The notes: generated by a model not told the origin, from the letters alone. DNA of 11,430 bases from DASTCC01 sp035711465 (GCA_035711465.1 DASTCC010000443.1:1-11430), one strand, 5' to 3'; positions 1 through 7,360 are shown, counted from the first letter of the stretch. Numbers and translations: made by a program.

Positions 1-1502
1 GCGACGATGCCGATCTCGAGCGGCAACCGGAAGGGGCCGCCCGCGGGCGCGGTCTGCGTCAGGGTAATCGAGAGCTGCTTGGCGTCAGCGTCGTAGCGCC
101 AGGTGCCGTCGATCTTCGGCACGCCGGGGCGCGTCAGCCACTGCGTGAACAACCAGCCGAGATCCTGTCCGGACGCGGCCTCGAGGTGCTGGCGCAGGTC
201 GGACGTCGAGGCGTTGACGTTCATGAACTCGCGGTAGTACGTGCGGATGCCTTCGCGGAAGGCGTCGAGGCCGATCTGCGAGCGGATCATGTGCAGCACC
301 CAACCGCCCTTCTGATAGACGAAGCGGTTCAGGACGCGGCGCATGTCCGACAGGTTGCGGTGGATGACCGGCGTGTCGGGCGTCGATCGTTCGGCGTTGA
401 GGACGGTCGCGATGTCGCGCCGCAGGCCGGCGACCATCGCGTCGCGGCCGTGGTAGTGCTCGACGTAGAGGTGCGTGAAGTAGGTCGCGAAGCCTTCGCT
501 GAGCCAGACGTCGTCCCAGTCACGCTCGGTGACGGCGTTGCCGAACCACTGGTGAGCGATCTCGTGCGCGACCAGGTTGGTGGCCGGCGTATTGCGGACG
601 CCGTTTTCGCCGTAGAAGATCGCGCTCGCGTGCTCGGTGCCGCCGTTGAGCCCGGCGGCGGCGACGTTGGCGAGCTTCTCGTACGCGTACGGACCGACGA
701 ACTCGCTGAAGAAATCGAGCGCGCGCCGCGCCGGCTCTTCGAAGTAGAGCGGCCCGTTGGCGGCGTCCTGGTGCGCGACCCAGCTCGAGAGCTCGATGCC
801 GCGCACCCGGCCGGCGTAGTGCACCGCGAACTGCTCGATGCCGACGGCGTTGAGCCACGACGCGATCGGCACGCTCTGCCTCCAGTGCGTCATCCGCCGC
901 CCGTCGCCGAGATCGACTTCCTGCTGCAGCAGCCCGTTGGCGACGACCTGATACTTCGACGGCGCGACAATCAGGAACTCGCTGGTGGCCTTGTCGTACG
1001 GATGATCGACCATGGGCAGCCAGTCGCGCGCGTGGTTGGGCCAGTTCTCGCTGAAGGCGCTCCACTCCTTGTACTTGTTGGGCATGATCCGCAGGCCTCC
1101 CGACGGCACGCCCTTGTAGCGCACGGTGAACTCGCGCCGTTCACCGGCCGCAGGCGGAGCGGGCAGTGTCAGCGACAGCCGGTTCTCCGCATGCGCGTGC
1201 GCGACGGCGCCCGTGGACGCCGACACCGCCGACACGGTCATGCCTTTGCCGTCGGAGAGCGAGGTCAGGTCGAACCAGAGCGACACGACGTTCGGCTGCG
1301 TGAACCGGACGCGAATGCTGGCTTCGCCGGCGATGTCGGGCTGGTCGTCGCGAAAGTCGAGCCGGAAGACGTAGTGCTCGACGTCGATGCCGGGCTGGCG
1401 CGGATAGGTATCCGCGCCGATCGGCGCCGTTCCGACGACGACCCACGCCGCGACCGTGCCCGCGGCAGCGAGACGCCACGCCCTGCCGATACCCACCATC
1501 AT
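1..1502 (-). CDS. Exported M1-family zinc aminopeptidase, C-terminus cut by window edge
   Basis: A gluzincin metallopeptidase expected to remove N-terminal residues from peptides outside the cytoplasm. The frame gives 500 codons and is still open at the left edge. Residues 1-30 form a signal peptide (Arg near the start, an Ala/Val-rich core, then PIGAD). The zinc site is complete: HEIAH at 313-317 and the third ligand Glu336 in WLSEGFA, exactly 19 residues after the second His, as the family requires. The exopeptidase motif, usually GAMEN, reads GGTEH at 287-291, keeping the Glu. Tyr396 in YQKG fits the transition-state tyrosine. An ENWPN...HPYDKA segment near residues 150-170 also fits M1. 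The ATG at 1502 is chosen because a perfect GGAGG (1510-1514) lies 7 nt upstream. A second ATG follows immediately at 1499. The gene starts 20 nt after the isomerase gene ends, so the two are probably cotranscribed. Identification is secure; substrate is unknown. Confidence 0.93.
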   Translation of the reverse strand, partial: MMVGIGRAWRLAAAGTVAAWVVVGTAPIGADTYPRQPGIDVEHYVFRLDFRDDQPDIAGEASIRVRFTQPNVVSLWFDLTSLSDGKGMTVSAVSASTGAVAHAHAENRLSLTLPAPPAAGERREFTVRYKGVPSGGLRIMPNKYKEWSAFSENWPNHARDWLPMVDHPYDKATSEFLIVAPSKYQVVANGLLQQEVDLGDGRRMTHWRQSVPIASWLNAVGIEQFAVHYAGRVRGIELSSWVAHQDAANGPLYFEEPARRALDFFSEFVGPYAYEKLANVAAAGLNGGTEHASAIFYGENGVRNTPATNLVAHEIAHQWFGNAVTERDWDDVWLSEGFATYFTHLYVEHYHGRDAMVAGLRRDIATVLNAERSTPDTPVIHRNLSDMRRVLNRFVYQKGGWVLHMIRSQIGLDAFREGIRTYYREFMNVNASTSDLRQHLEAASGQDLGWLFTQWLTRPGVPKIDGTWRYDADAKQLSITLTQTAPAGGPFRLPLEIGIV

Positions 1503-1522
1503 GCGATCGCCTCCGCGCACGT

Positions 1523-2185
1523 TTACTTCCCCTCGCGCATGATCACTCGAGCCGTCTTGATCGAATCGAGCCGCGGATACTTCTCGTCGAGCCACTTGTT
1601 ACCGCCCTGGAAGAACGGATCCTGGCCGCCGGCGCGAATCCCACCGGGACCTTCACGATGTTCGATGTTCAGCCCGTCGAGGATCTCCATGCCAGCGATG
1701 ACGCGGCCGAACGGCGTGAACGGCTCTTTGTCATGTGTCGCCGAGTTGTCGCGCATGTTGAAGAAGATCTGCGTCGTTCGTCCGTGTGGCACCGCGAACG
1801 CGAAGGCGACCGTGCCGCGCACGTTCGACTCCTTGAACGGATCGTCCGGGAACGTCTTCGTTCGCCAGGCCTGCGCGGTGTTCGGATCGCCGTTGATGCC
1901 GAACTGCACCCAGTAACCCGGCCGGACGCGGAAAAAGCGGTTGTCGTCGTAGTAGCCCTGTCGCACGAGGCTGATGAAGCGATCGGCGCCGAGCGGCGCC
2001 CACGCGCGCGTGACCTCGATGTCGACGTTGCCCTTCGTGGTCTCCAGGCGCACAATGCAGACGTCCGGCGCGCGGCTGTCCTGAGCGTCGAAGGCGAACG
2101 TTCCTGCAGCGGAGATCGTTGACGCGATGACGAGACCGAGCGCGACCGCAATCCGTGTGACTGGCATGGCCGGAATGGCCCTCAT
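1523..2185 (-). CDS. Exported cyclophilin-type peptidyl-prolyl cis-trans isomerase
   Basis: Cyclophilins speed proline cis-trans isomerisation during protein folding; with its signal peptide this one should act in the periplasm or on the surface. The 220-residue reading has a signal sequence (core about residues 11-30, cleavage near AAGTFA), then one cyclophilin domain (about 41-217). Recognisable landmarks are KGNVDIEV (51-58), the active-site strand FFRVRPGYWVQFG (84-96) and TTQIFFN (137-143). Arg86 and Gln94 match the catalytic Arg and Gln of cyclophilin A. The His usual in FHR is Phe85, and the usual QGGDP is spread out as QFGINGDP. The start is uncertain. ATG 2185 gives the longest form; ATG 2167 (Met7) has a GAGGG-like site about 11 nt upstream and still leaves a good signal peptide. 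It is the first gene of a likely operon with the M1 peptidase, and its 5' end overlaps the divergent propeller-metallohydrolase gene. Confidence 0.9.
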   Translation of the reverse strand: MRAIPAMPVTRIAVALGLVIASTISAAGTFAFDAQDSRAPDVCIVRLETTKGNVDIEVTRAWAPLGADRFISLVRQGYYDDNRFFRVRPGYWVQFGINGDPNTAQAWRTKTFPDDPFKESNVRGTVAFAFAVPHGRTTQIFFNMRDNSATHDKEPFTPFGRVIAGMEILDGLNIEHREGPGGIRAGGQDPFFQGGNKWLDEKYPRLDSIKTARVIMREGK

Positions 2186-4595
2186 CCTAACATCCGCGGC
2201 GGCCCTGACGACGCTCCTCGCCGGGCCCTCGCGCTTCGGATTCTCCGACCGCGTCGAGCGTCACCTGTTTCCGGAAGTGACCACTGGTCCCGCCGAACCG
2301 GTCTGGAGTCCGGACGGGAAGTGGATGGCGTTCTCGATGCAGGGCGACATCTGGAAGGTGCCGGTTGAAGGCGGTGAGGCGACCGCGATCACGAAAGGCC
2401 CGTGGTACTACTTCGAGCCCGCGTGGAGTCCGGATGGATCGCAGATCGCCTTCACGGTCGACACCGGCGGCAACCTCGATCTCGGCGTCGTCTCCGCGAA
2501 CGGCGGCGAGGTGCAGCGGCTCACCGAAGACCGCGCGGTCGATCTCGAGCCGGCGTGGGCGCGCGACGGCAGGGCGATCTACTTCATCAGCTCGCGCAAC
2601 CGCGGCTTCGACATCTTCAAGCTCGACGTCGCGACGCGCGCGGTGACCGGCGCCGTGACGGGCGGCGGCGATCAGCTGCAGCCGGCGATTTCACCCGATG
2701 GCCGCACAATCGCGTACGTCGCGCCAGTCTCCGGACGCGTTGGCACTGGAGGGATCTGGACGCGTCCGATCGACGGTCCCGGCGAGCCGACGCTCGTGCA
2801 TTACGAGGAATCCGAATACCGGATGCGACCGGCGTGGACGCCGGACGGCAAGGCGATCGTCTTCGGCTCCGACGAGCGTGGATCGAACGACATCGCGATC
2901 GTGGCCGCCGACGGCGGCAACCCGATGGTGATCACCAACGACCGGATGGGCGAGTTCTCGGGGACGGTGTCCCCGGATGGCAAATCGATCGCGTTCATCT
3001 CCAACCGCACCGGACCGATGACGCTCTATACCGCGCCGATCGGCGGCGGTCCGATCTCGTCGTGGCGTCGCGTCGGGATCTCGTCTCGCCGTGCGGCGAC
3101 GCCGACGGGTCGTCTGCGCGGCCGCATCGTCGACGAGAAGGGGCAGACGATGCCGGGGCGCGTTCAACTCGTTGCGTCCGACACGCGCGCGTATGCGCCC
3201 GACGACGGCTTCGCGCGGGTGATGGCTGTTACCGAAACGCATTACTTTCACACAAGCGGGGAGTTCGAGGTCGAGGTGCCGGCGGGGCAGACGGAGATCA
3301 CCGTGCTACGCGGCTTCGAGCGCAACCCGATGAGGTCCGCCGTCGACATCCGCTCGGGACAGACGACGACGGTGACGCTGTCGCTCAACCGCCTCGTCGA
3401 TATGCCGGCGCAGGGATGGTATTCCGGCGACACCCACGCGCACGATCTGCATCAGGGCCGTTTCGGTCTGACTCATCCGACGTTGTTCGCGCAGTCGCTC
3501 GGCGAAGACCTGCACGTCACCAACGTGCTGATTCACATGGACGGCACGCGCCTGATGGGCCGCTGGGAGGATCTCACTGGCGAACCGAGCCCGCTGTCGA
3601 CGCGGACGCACGTCATGCAGTTCTCGGAAGAGTTCCGCGGCTCGCTCGGGCACATCGGCATGCTCGGACTCAAGACCTTTATCCTGCCGCTCGTCGGCGG
3701 AGCCAACAACACGCCGTACGAGCAGGTCGCGAGCGACACGCCGTATCACGACGGCGCACGCGCGCAGGGCGGCATCGCCGGGTTCATGCACCCGTACACG
3801 TCGAGCTCGCCAGAGCCCGGCGGCTGGGCAGGGTCGCTGATTCCCGTCGACGTCGCGCTCGGCAAGGGCGACTTCTATGACGTCGCCAGTCTCTACTCCG
3901 ACGAGATGGCCTCAGCGGAGATGTACTACCGCTTGCTCAACAGCGGATTCCGAATACCAGCGACTGGCGGCACGGACAACTTTCCCGACGTGTGGCGCGA
4001 TCCGCCGCCGGGCACCGATCGCACGTATGCGAAAGTCGACGGGACGTTGACGCTGCAGTCGTGGATGGCAGCCGTGAAGGCCGGCCGGACGTTCGCGACG
4101 ACGGGGCCGCTGTTGCTGCTTGACGTCGAAGGCAAGGCGCCAGGTGACGAGCTGCGACTCGCGGCGAACCGCGGGGACAAGGTTCGCGTGAATGTCCGCG
4201 TCATCTCGATTGCGCCCGTCGGCGGCATCGAGATTCTGGTGAATGGCGTCGTGCAGACGCCGGTGCTCGACCCGACGTCGCATGTCGTCGATCGGCCCTA
4301 TCAACGCGAGGTCTCGATCCCCGACGGCGGCTGGATCGCCGCCCGCGTTCGCGGCCCGGCATCGCCGTACCTCGGCGACAGCATCGCCTTCGCGCAGACA
4401 TCGCCGGTCTACGTCGTCCGCGAAGGCAAGCCGCCGTTCGTGAATGCCGAAGACGCAAAGTTCCTGGCCGGCGTCGTCGACGCGATCTGGGCAAGGGCGA
4501 GTCGATCGCAGTGGCGCAGCGACGCGGATCGAGAGGCGTTCAAGGCGGAGATCGATCGAGCGAAGGCTGTGTATTTGAAAATAGCGGGGTCGTAG
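2127..4595 (+). CDS. Exported TolB-like propeller fused to CehA/McbA-type PHP metallohydrolase
   Basis: An 822-residue exported protein in three parts. Residues 1-33 are a signal or anchor segment. Residues about 50-310 carry six PD40/TolB-like blades, each marked by a W/I/V-x-x-DG motif: 60-66, 100-109, 144-153, 188-197, 237-246 and 281-290. Residues about 326-420 look like a carboxypeptidase-regulatory-type beta-sandwich. Residues about 428-660 are a PHP-superfamily metallohydrolase of the CehA/McbA type, with metal-site candidates D435-x-H437-x-H439 (GDTHAHD), H509, H555 (MHPY) and D617 (GGTDNF). A further beta-rich tail follows. CehA and McbA hydrolyse the carbamate carbaryl, but most relatives have no known substrate, so only hydrolysis is inferred. 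The start is uncertain: ATG 2127 has GGAG 12 nt upstream, while ATG 2166 or 2175 would shorten the signal peptide and nearly abolish the overlap with the divergent isomerase gene. An intrinsic terminator follows at 4652-4685. Confidence 0.87.
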   Translation: MTRPSATAIRVTGMAGMALILTSAAALTTLLAGPSRFGFSDRVERHLFPEVTTGPAEPVWSPDGKWMAFSMQGDIWKVPVEGGEATAITKGPWYYFEPAWSPDGSQIAFTVDTGGNLDLGVVSANGGEVQRLTEDRAVDLEPAWARDGRAIYFISSRNRGFDIFKLDVATRAVTGAVTGGGDQLQPAISPDGRTIAYVAPVSGRVGTGGIWTRPIDGPGEPTLVHYEESEYRMRPAWTPDGKAIVFGSDERGSNDIAIVAADGGNPMVITNDRMGEFSGTVSPDGKSIAFISNRTGPMTLYTAPIGGGPISSWRRVGISSRRAATPTGRLRGRIVDEKGQTMPGRVQLVASDTRAYAPDDGFARVMAVTETHYFHTSGEFEVEVPAGQTEITVLRGFERNPMRSAVDIRSGQTTTVTLSLNRLVDMPAQGWYSGDTHAHDLHQGRFGLTHPTLFAQSLGEDLHVTNVLIHMDGTRLMGRWEDLTGEPSPLSTRTHVMQFSEEFRGSLGHIGMLGLKTFILPLVGGANNTPYEQVASDTPYHDGARAQGGIAGFMHPYTSSSPEPGGWAGSLIPVDVALGKGDFYDVASLYSDEMASAEMYYRLLNSGFRIPATGGTDNFPDVWRDPPPGTDRTYAKVDGTLTLQSWMAAVKAGRTFATTGPLLLLDVEGKAPGDELRLAANRGDKVRVNVRVISIAPVGGIEILVNGVVQTPVLDPTSHVVDRPYQREVSIPDGGWIAARVRGPASPYLGDSIAFAQTSPVYVVREGKPPFVNAEDAKFLAGVVDAIWARASRSQWRSDADREAFKAEIDRAKAVYLKIAGS

Positions 4596-4598
4596 CGG

Positions 4599-4794
4599 CA
4601 ACACCCCGACGCCGGCCGCGTAGCGGCCGCGCTGAGAGTCCCGAAGACGCGGCGCGGGGGTGTGGCCCCCGCGCAACTTCTTTTTAGATGACAGCGTGTC
4701 TGCATTTAAGAAGTTTGCGTGGGGCCCCACCCACCCCCACGCAGCGTCTTCGGACCCTCGGCGCGCGCGCTGCGCGCGCGGCCTCGGGGTATTG
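4599..4794. repeat. Large imperfect inverted repeat, REP/BIME- or MITE-like, two hairpins per arm
   Basis: This element nearly fills the 238-base gap between two genes. Reading 4599 rightwards and the complement of 4794 leftwards gives the same order of landmarks: CAAYACCCCGA, a GC hairpin, GAGRGT, CCGAAGACGC, GCGYGGGGGTG, a second GC hairpin, then AACTTCTT. Arms are about 85 bases around a short AT-richer centre (about 4686-4706, with GACA-gcg-TGTC at 4690-4700). Outer hairpins are 4613-4619/4623-4629 (left) and 4762-4770/4772-4780 (right). Inner hairpins are 4652-4660/4666-4674 (left) and 4717-4724/4735-4742 (right). Differences between arms in the stems are paired: two G-C/C-G swaps in the outer stem and one C-G to T-A change in the inner stem keep pairing. 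No clear target duplication is visible. Family identity is unknown; a REP doublet, a palindromic MITE or an RNA structure are all possible. Confidence 0.8.
4652..4685 (+). terminator. Rho-independent terminator of the propeller-metallohydrolase gene
   Basis: A perfect 9-bp stem, GCGCGGGGG (4652-4660) with CCCCCGCGC (4666-4674), closes a 5-base loop. It is followed by AACTTCTTTTT, ending in a five-T run. It lies 57 bases after the stop codon of the upstream plus-strand gene. It is also the inner hairpin of the left arm of the inverted repeat, so the element appears to serve as the gene's terminator. The right arm has the mirrored hairpin but a weaker T tract on the minus strand. Confidence 0.75.
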
Positions 4795-4800
4795 ACGCCG

Positions 4801-4809
4801 TGCTACCAT
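4801..4809 (+). promoter_or_regulatory. Possible extended -10 promoter element of the S9B peptidase gene
   Basis: TGCTACCAT fits the extended -10 pattern TGnTAnnnT and ends 24 bases before the ATG at 4834. Transcription would then start around 4816, leaving a short leader that contains the AGAGGA ribosome site. No -35 box is present at the usual 17-base distance. TTGACG at 4792-4797 is too close to act as one. It lies just outside the right end of the inverted repeat. This is a tentative call from pattern alone. Confidence 0.3.
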
Positions 4810-4833
4810 CCGCGAAATCGAGAGGACAATCCC

Positions 4834-7308
4834 ATGACCCGCCGTGCCTCCATTCTGATCGCCGCTGCCGTTGCCGTGCTCGCGTGGGCCGGCCTGCCGT
4901 CGGCGCAGGGCCAGGACGTCGCCGCCGACTACGCGCGCGCGAACAGCCTGCGCACGCGCGTCCAGGACACGATCTTCGACGTCATCGAGACGCAGCAGTG
5001 GATCGAGGGCTCGTCGAAGCTCTGGTATCGCAAGTCCGTCAAGGGCGGCGATCGCTTCGTGCTCGTCGATGCCGTGGCCAGGACCAAGGCGCCGGCGTTC
5101 GATCACGCCAGGCTCGCGCAGGCGATCTCGACGGCGGCGAGTGGCAGCTATACGGAAGTGACGCTGCCGTTCCAGACCTTCACCTATGTCGACAACATGA
5201 ACGCGATCGAGTTCGCGCTCGCGCCGGCGGGCGCGGGCGGCGGCCGTGCGGGCGGCGGCCGGGGCGGCGGTGCTCCCGCGCCGAACGTGCCGCGATGGCG
5301 CTGCACGATCACCGACTACCAGTGCACGCGCGCCGCGGCCGCGCCGCAGGGCGCCGGTGGCCAGGGCGCCGGACCGGGACGCGGCGGCCGCCAGGGCGGC
5401 GGGCCCGGCGGCGCCGCGGCCGACGGACAGCCGCAGTTCCGGCAGTCGCCCGATCGCGCGCAGGACGCCTTCATCCAGAACTACAACCTGTTCGTGCGCG
5501 CGACCGGCGCGCCGATCGCCAGCGCGACGCAGCTCTCCTGGGACGGCTCCGAAGGCAACGCCTACACGTTCAACTCGATCGCGTGGTCGCCCGACTCGAA
5601 GAAGGTCGGCATCATGCGCCGCCGGCCCGGCTACGATCGGCAGCTCGTCTTCGTGCAGTCCTCGCCGAGCGATCAGCTGCAGCCGAAGAACTCGAGCCGC
5701 ACCTACCGCAAGCCCGGCGACGTCGTCGACTTCGATCAGCCGGTGATCTTCGACGTCGCGACGAAGACGCAGAAGGTCGTCGACAGCGCGCTCTTCCCGA
5801 ATCCCTACTCGAACGGCCGGCTCGAATGGCGCCGGAGCAGTCAGGCGATGACGTTCGAGTACAACCAGCGCGGCCACCAGCTCTACCGCGTCATCGAAGT
5901 CGATGCCAACACCGGGCAGGCCCGCGCGGTCATCGAAGAGACGAGCAACGCGTTCATCGACTACCGGCGCGCCGCGCCCGGGCTCAGCGACTCAGGCCGC
6001 ACCTACCGGTTCGACGTCGAGGACGGCAAGGAGATCATCTGGATGTCGGAACGCGACGGCTGGAGCCACCTGTATCTCTACGACGGCGCCACCGGCCGCG
6101 TGAAGAACCAGATCACGAAGGGCAACTGGGCGGTGCACTACGTCGAGCGCGTTGACGAGGCGAACCGGCAGATCTATTTCACGGCCAACGGCGTCGACGC
6201 CGGCAAGGATCCGTATTACCTGTTCAACTTCCGGATCAATTTCGACGGCACCGGCCTGACGCGCTACACGACTGCTGACGGCCAGCACACCGTCGACTGG
6301 TCGCCCAACCGCGACTTCTATCTCGACACCTACTCGCGCGTGGACGTGCCGCCGGTGAGCGAACTGCGTCGGGCGTCCGATCAGTCGCTGGTGCTCGAGC
6401 TCGAGAAGGGCGACATCACCGAGCTGACTGCCACCGGCTGGAGAGCGCCCGAGATCTTCAATGCGAAAGGACGCGATGGCGTCACCGACATCTGGGGCGT
6501 GATCATCCGCCCGACCAACTTCGACGCCAACCGCAAGTATCCGGTGATCGAGAACATCTACGCCGGTCCGCAGGGCTCGTTCGTGCCCAAGACCTTCAGC
6601 ACCCAGACAGGCATGCAGAGCCTTGCCGAGCTCGGCTTCATCGTCGTGCAGATCGACGGCATGGGCACCGCGAATCGGTCGAAGGCGTTCCATGACGTCG
6701 CCTTCAAGAATCTCGGCGACGCCGGTTTCCCGGATCGGATCCTCTGGCACAAGGCCGTGGCCGCGAAGTACCCGTACTACGACATCACCCGGGTCGGCCT
6801 CTACGGCACGTCGGCCGGCGGCCAGAACGCGATGGGCGGCGCGCTGTTCCATCCCGAGTTCTACAAGGCCGCGGCCGCGTCCGCCGGCTGCCACGACAAC
6901 CGCATGGACAAGATCTGGTGGAACGAGCAGTGGATGAGCTGGCCGCTCGGCCCGCACTACGTCGCGTCGTCGAACATGGAAAACGCCGCGAAGCTGCAGG
7001 GCGCGCTGCTGCTCATCGTCGGCGAAATGGACACCAACGTCGATCCGGCGTCGACGATGCAGGTGGTCAACAAGCTGATCGAAGCGAACAAGGACTTCGA
7101 CTTGCTGGTGATCCCGAACGCCGGCCACACCGGCGGCGGCGCCTACGGCGATCACAAACGCTACGACTTCTTCGTGCGGCACCTGCAGGGTCGCGTGCCG
7201 CCGCCGTGGAACTCGACGGCGATGACCAATGCCGGCGCCGGCGGCACCAGCGTCCTCGACGAAGACGCGATGCCCTGGGTCGCGAGCGAGTACTGGGAAG
7301 GACGTTGA
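4834..7308 (+). CDS. Exported S9B prolyl peptidase (dipeptidyl-peptidase IV-like)
   Basis: A serine peptidase expected to release N-terminal dipeptides, often after proline, from peptides outside the cytoplasm. The 824-residue product has a signal peptide (residues 1-26: MTRR, a hydrophobic Ala-rich core, SAQGQ). A DPP IV-type beta-propeller region follows (about 205-520), with WSPDSKKVG at 251-259 and ERDGWSHLYLYD at 406-417. The C-terminal alpha/beta-hydrolase domain is about 545-790. The triad is complete and in family order: Ser660 in GTSAGG, Asp733 in GEMDTN, His765 in AGHTGG. Residues 132-196 are a Gly/Arg/Ala-rich low-complexity insert before the propeller. The ATG at 4834 is chosen because AGAGGA (4821-4826) sits 7 nt upstream and a signal peptide begins there. 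The frame stays open back to 4660, but that stretch lies in the inverted repeat and reads as non-protein sequence. Family call is firm; exact specificity is inferred. Confidence 0.93.
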   Translation: MTRRASILIAAAVAVLAWAGLPSAQGQDVAADYARANSLRTRVQDTIFDVIETQQWIEGSSKLWYRKSVKGGDRFVLVDAVARTKAPAFDHARLAQAISTAASGSYTEVTLPFQTFTYVDNMNAIEFALAPAGAGGGRAGGGRGGGAPAPNVPRWRCTITDYQCTRAAAAPQGAGGQGAGPGRGGRQGGGPGGAAADGQPQFRQSPDRAQDAFIQNYNLFVRATGAPIASATQLSWDGSEGNAYTFNSIAWSPDSKKVGIMRRRPGYDRQLVFVQSSPSDQLQPKNSSRTYRKPGDVVDFDQPVIFDVATKTQKVVDSALFPNPYSNGRLEWRRSSQAMTFEYNQRGHQLYRVIEVDANTGQARAVIEETSNAFIDYRRAAPGLSDSGRTYRFDVEDGKEIIWMSERDGWSHLYLYDGATGRVKNQITKGNWAVHYVERVDEANRQIYFTANGVDAGKDPYYLFNFRINFDGTGLTRYTTADGQHTVDWSPNRDFYLDTYSRVDVPPVSELRRASDQSLVLELEKGDITELTATGWRAPEIFNAKGRDGVTDIWGVIIRPTNFDANRKYPVIENIYAGPQGSFVPKTFSTQTGMQSLAELGFIVVQIDGMGTANRSKAFHDVAFKNLGDAGFPDRILWHKAVAAKYPYYDITRVGLYGTSAGGQNAMGGALFHPEFYKAAAASAGCHDNRMDKIWWNEQWMSWPLGPHYVASSNMENAAKLQGALLLIVGEMDTNVDPASTMQVVNKLIEANKDFDLLVIPNAGHTGGGAYGDHKRYDFFVRHLQGRVPPPWNSTAMTNAGAGGTSVLDEDAMPWVASEYWEGR

Positions 7309-7314
7309 CGCTAT

Positions 7315-7360
7315 AACTTAGAACTCAGAACTTGGAACTTCGAACTTGGGTTCTGGGTTC
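7315..7360. repeat. Five-copy 7-base tandem repeat with fold-back hairpin
   Basis: Seven bases after the peptidase stop codon, five contiguous heptads of the form AACTYNG occur in register: AACTTAG (7315), AACTCAG (7322), AACTTGG (7329), AACTTCG (7336) and AACTTGG (7343). The next bases, GTTCTGGGTTC (7350-7360), are inverted copies of the unit and pair with GAACTCAGAAC (7321-7331) as an 11-bp stem with one G-U pair. GTTCC-t-GGAAC (7358-7366 region) extends the symmetry. No T run follows, so it is not a standard intrinsic terminator, though it could slow RNA decay or end transcription in another way. Function is unknown. Confidence 0.75.

Noticed and set aside
186..1916. Long plus-strand open frame of 576 codons
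   Set aside because: It runs antisense through two well-identified genes (M1 peptidase and cyclophilin), has Arg/Val/Asp-rich composition without domains, and is explained by high GC and codon bias.
2402..3880. Second plus-strand open frame of 492 codons inside the propeller-metallohydrolase gene
   Set aside because: Arg-rich out-of-frame reading; the other frame carries six PD40 motifs and the metal-site residues.
4792..4809. TTGACG with TACCAT as a -35/-10 pair
   Set aside because: The gap between them is only 6 bases, far too short for a sigma-70 promoter. Only the extended -10 reading is kept, at low confidence.
4660..4833. N-terminal extension of the S9B peptidase starting at ATG 4660
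   Set aside because: The extension is made of hairpin sequence, has no ribosome site, and would bury the signal peptide that starts at 4834 behind a good AGAGGA site.
4684..5877. Minus-strand open frame of 397 codons covering the S9B gene start
   Set aside because: It is antisense to the signal peptide and propeller of a clear S9B peptidase and runs into the inverted repeat; no recognisable motif or ribosome site.
7315..7349. Heptad array as a CRISPR or an attachment site
   Set aside because: Units are 7 bases with no spacers, and no cas, integrase or tRNA gene is nearby.
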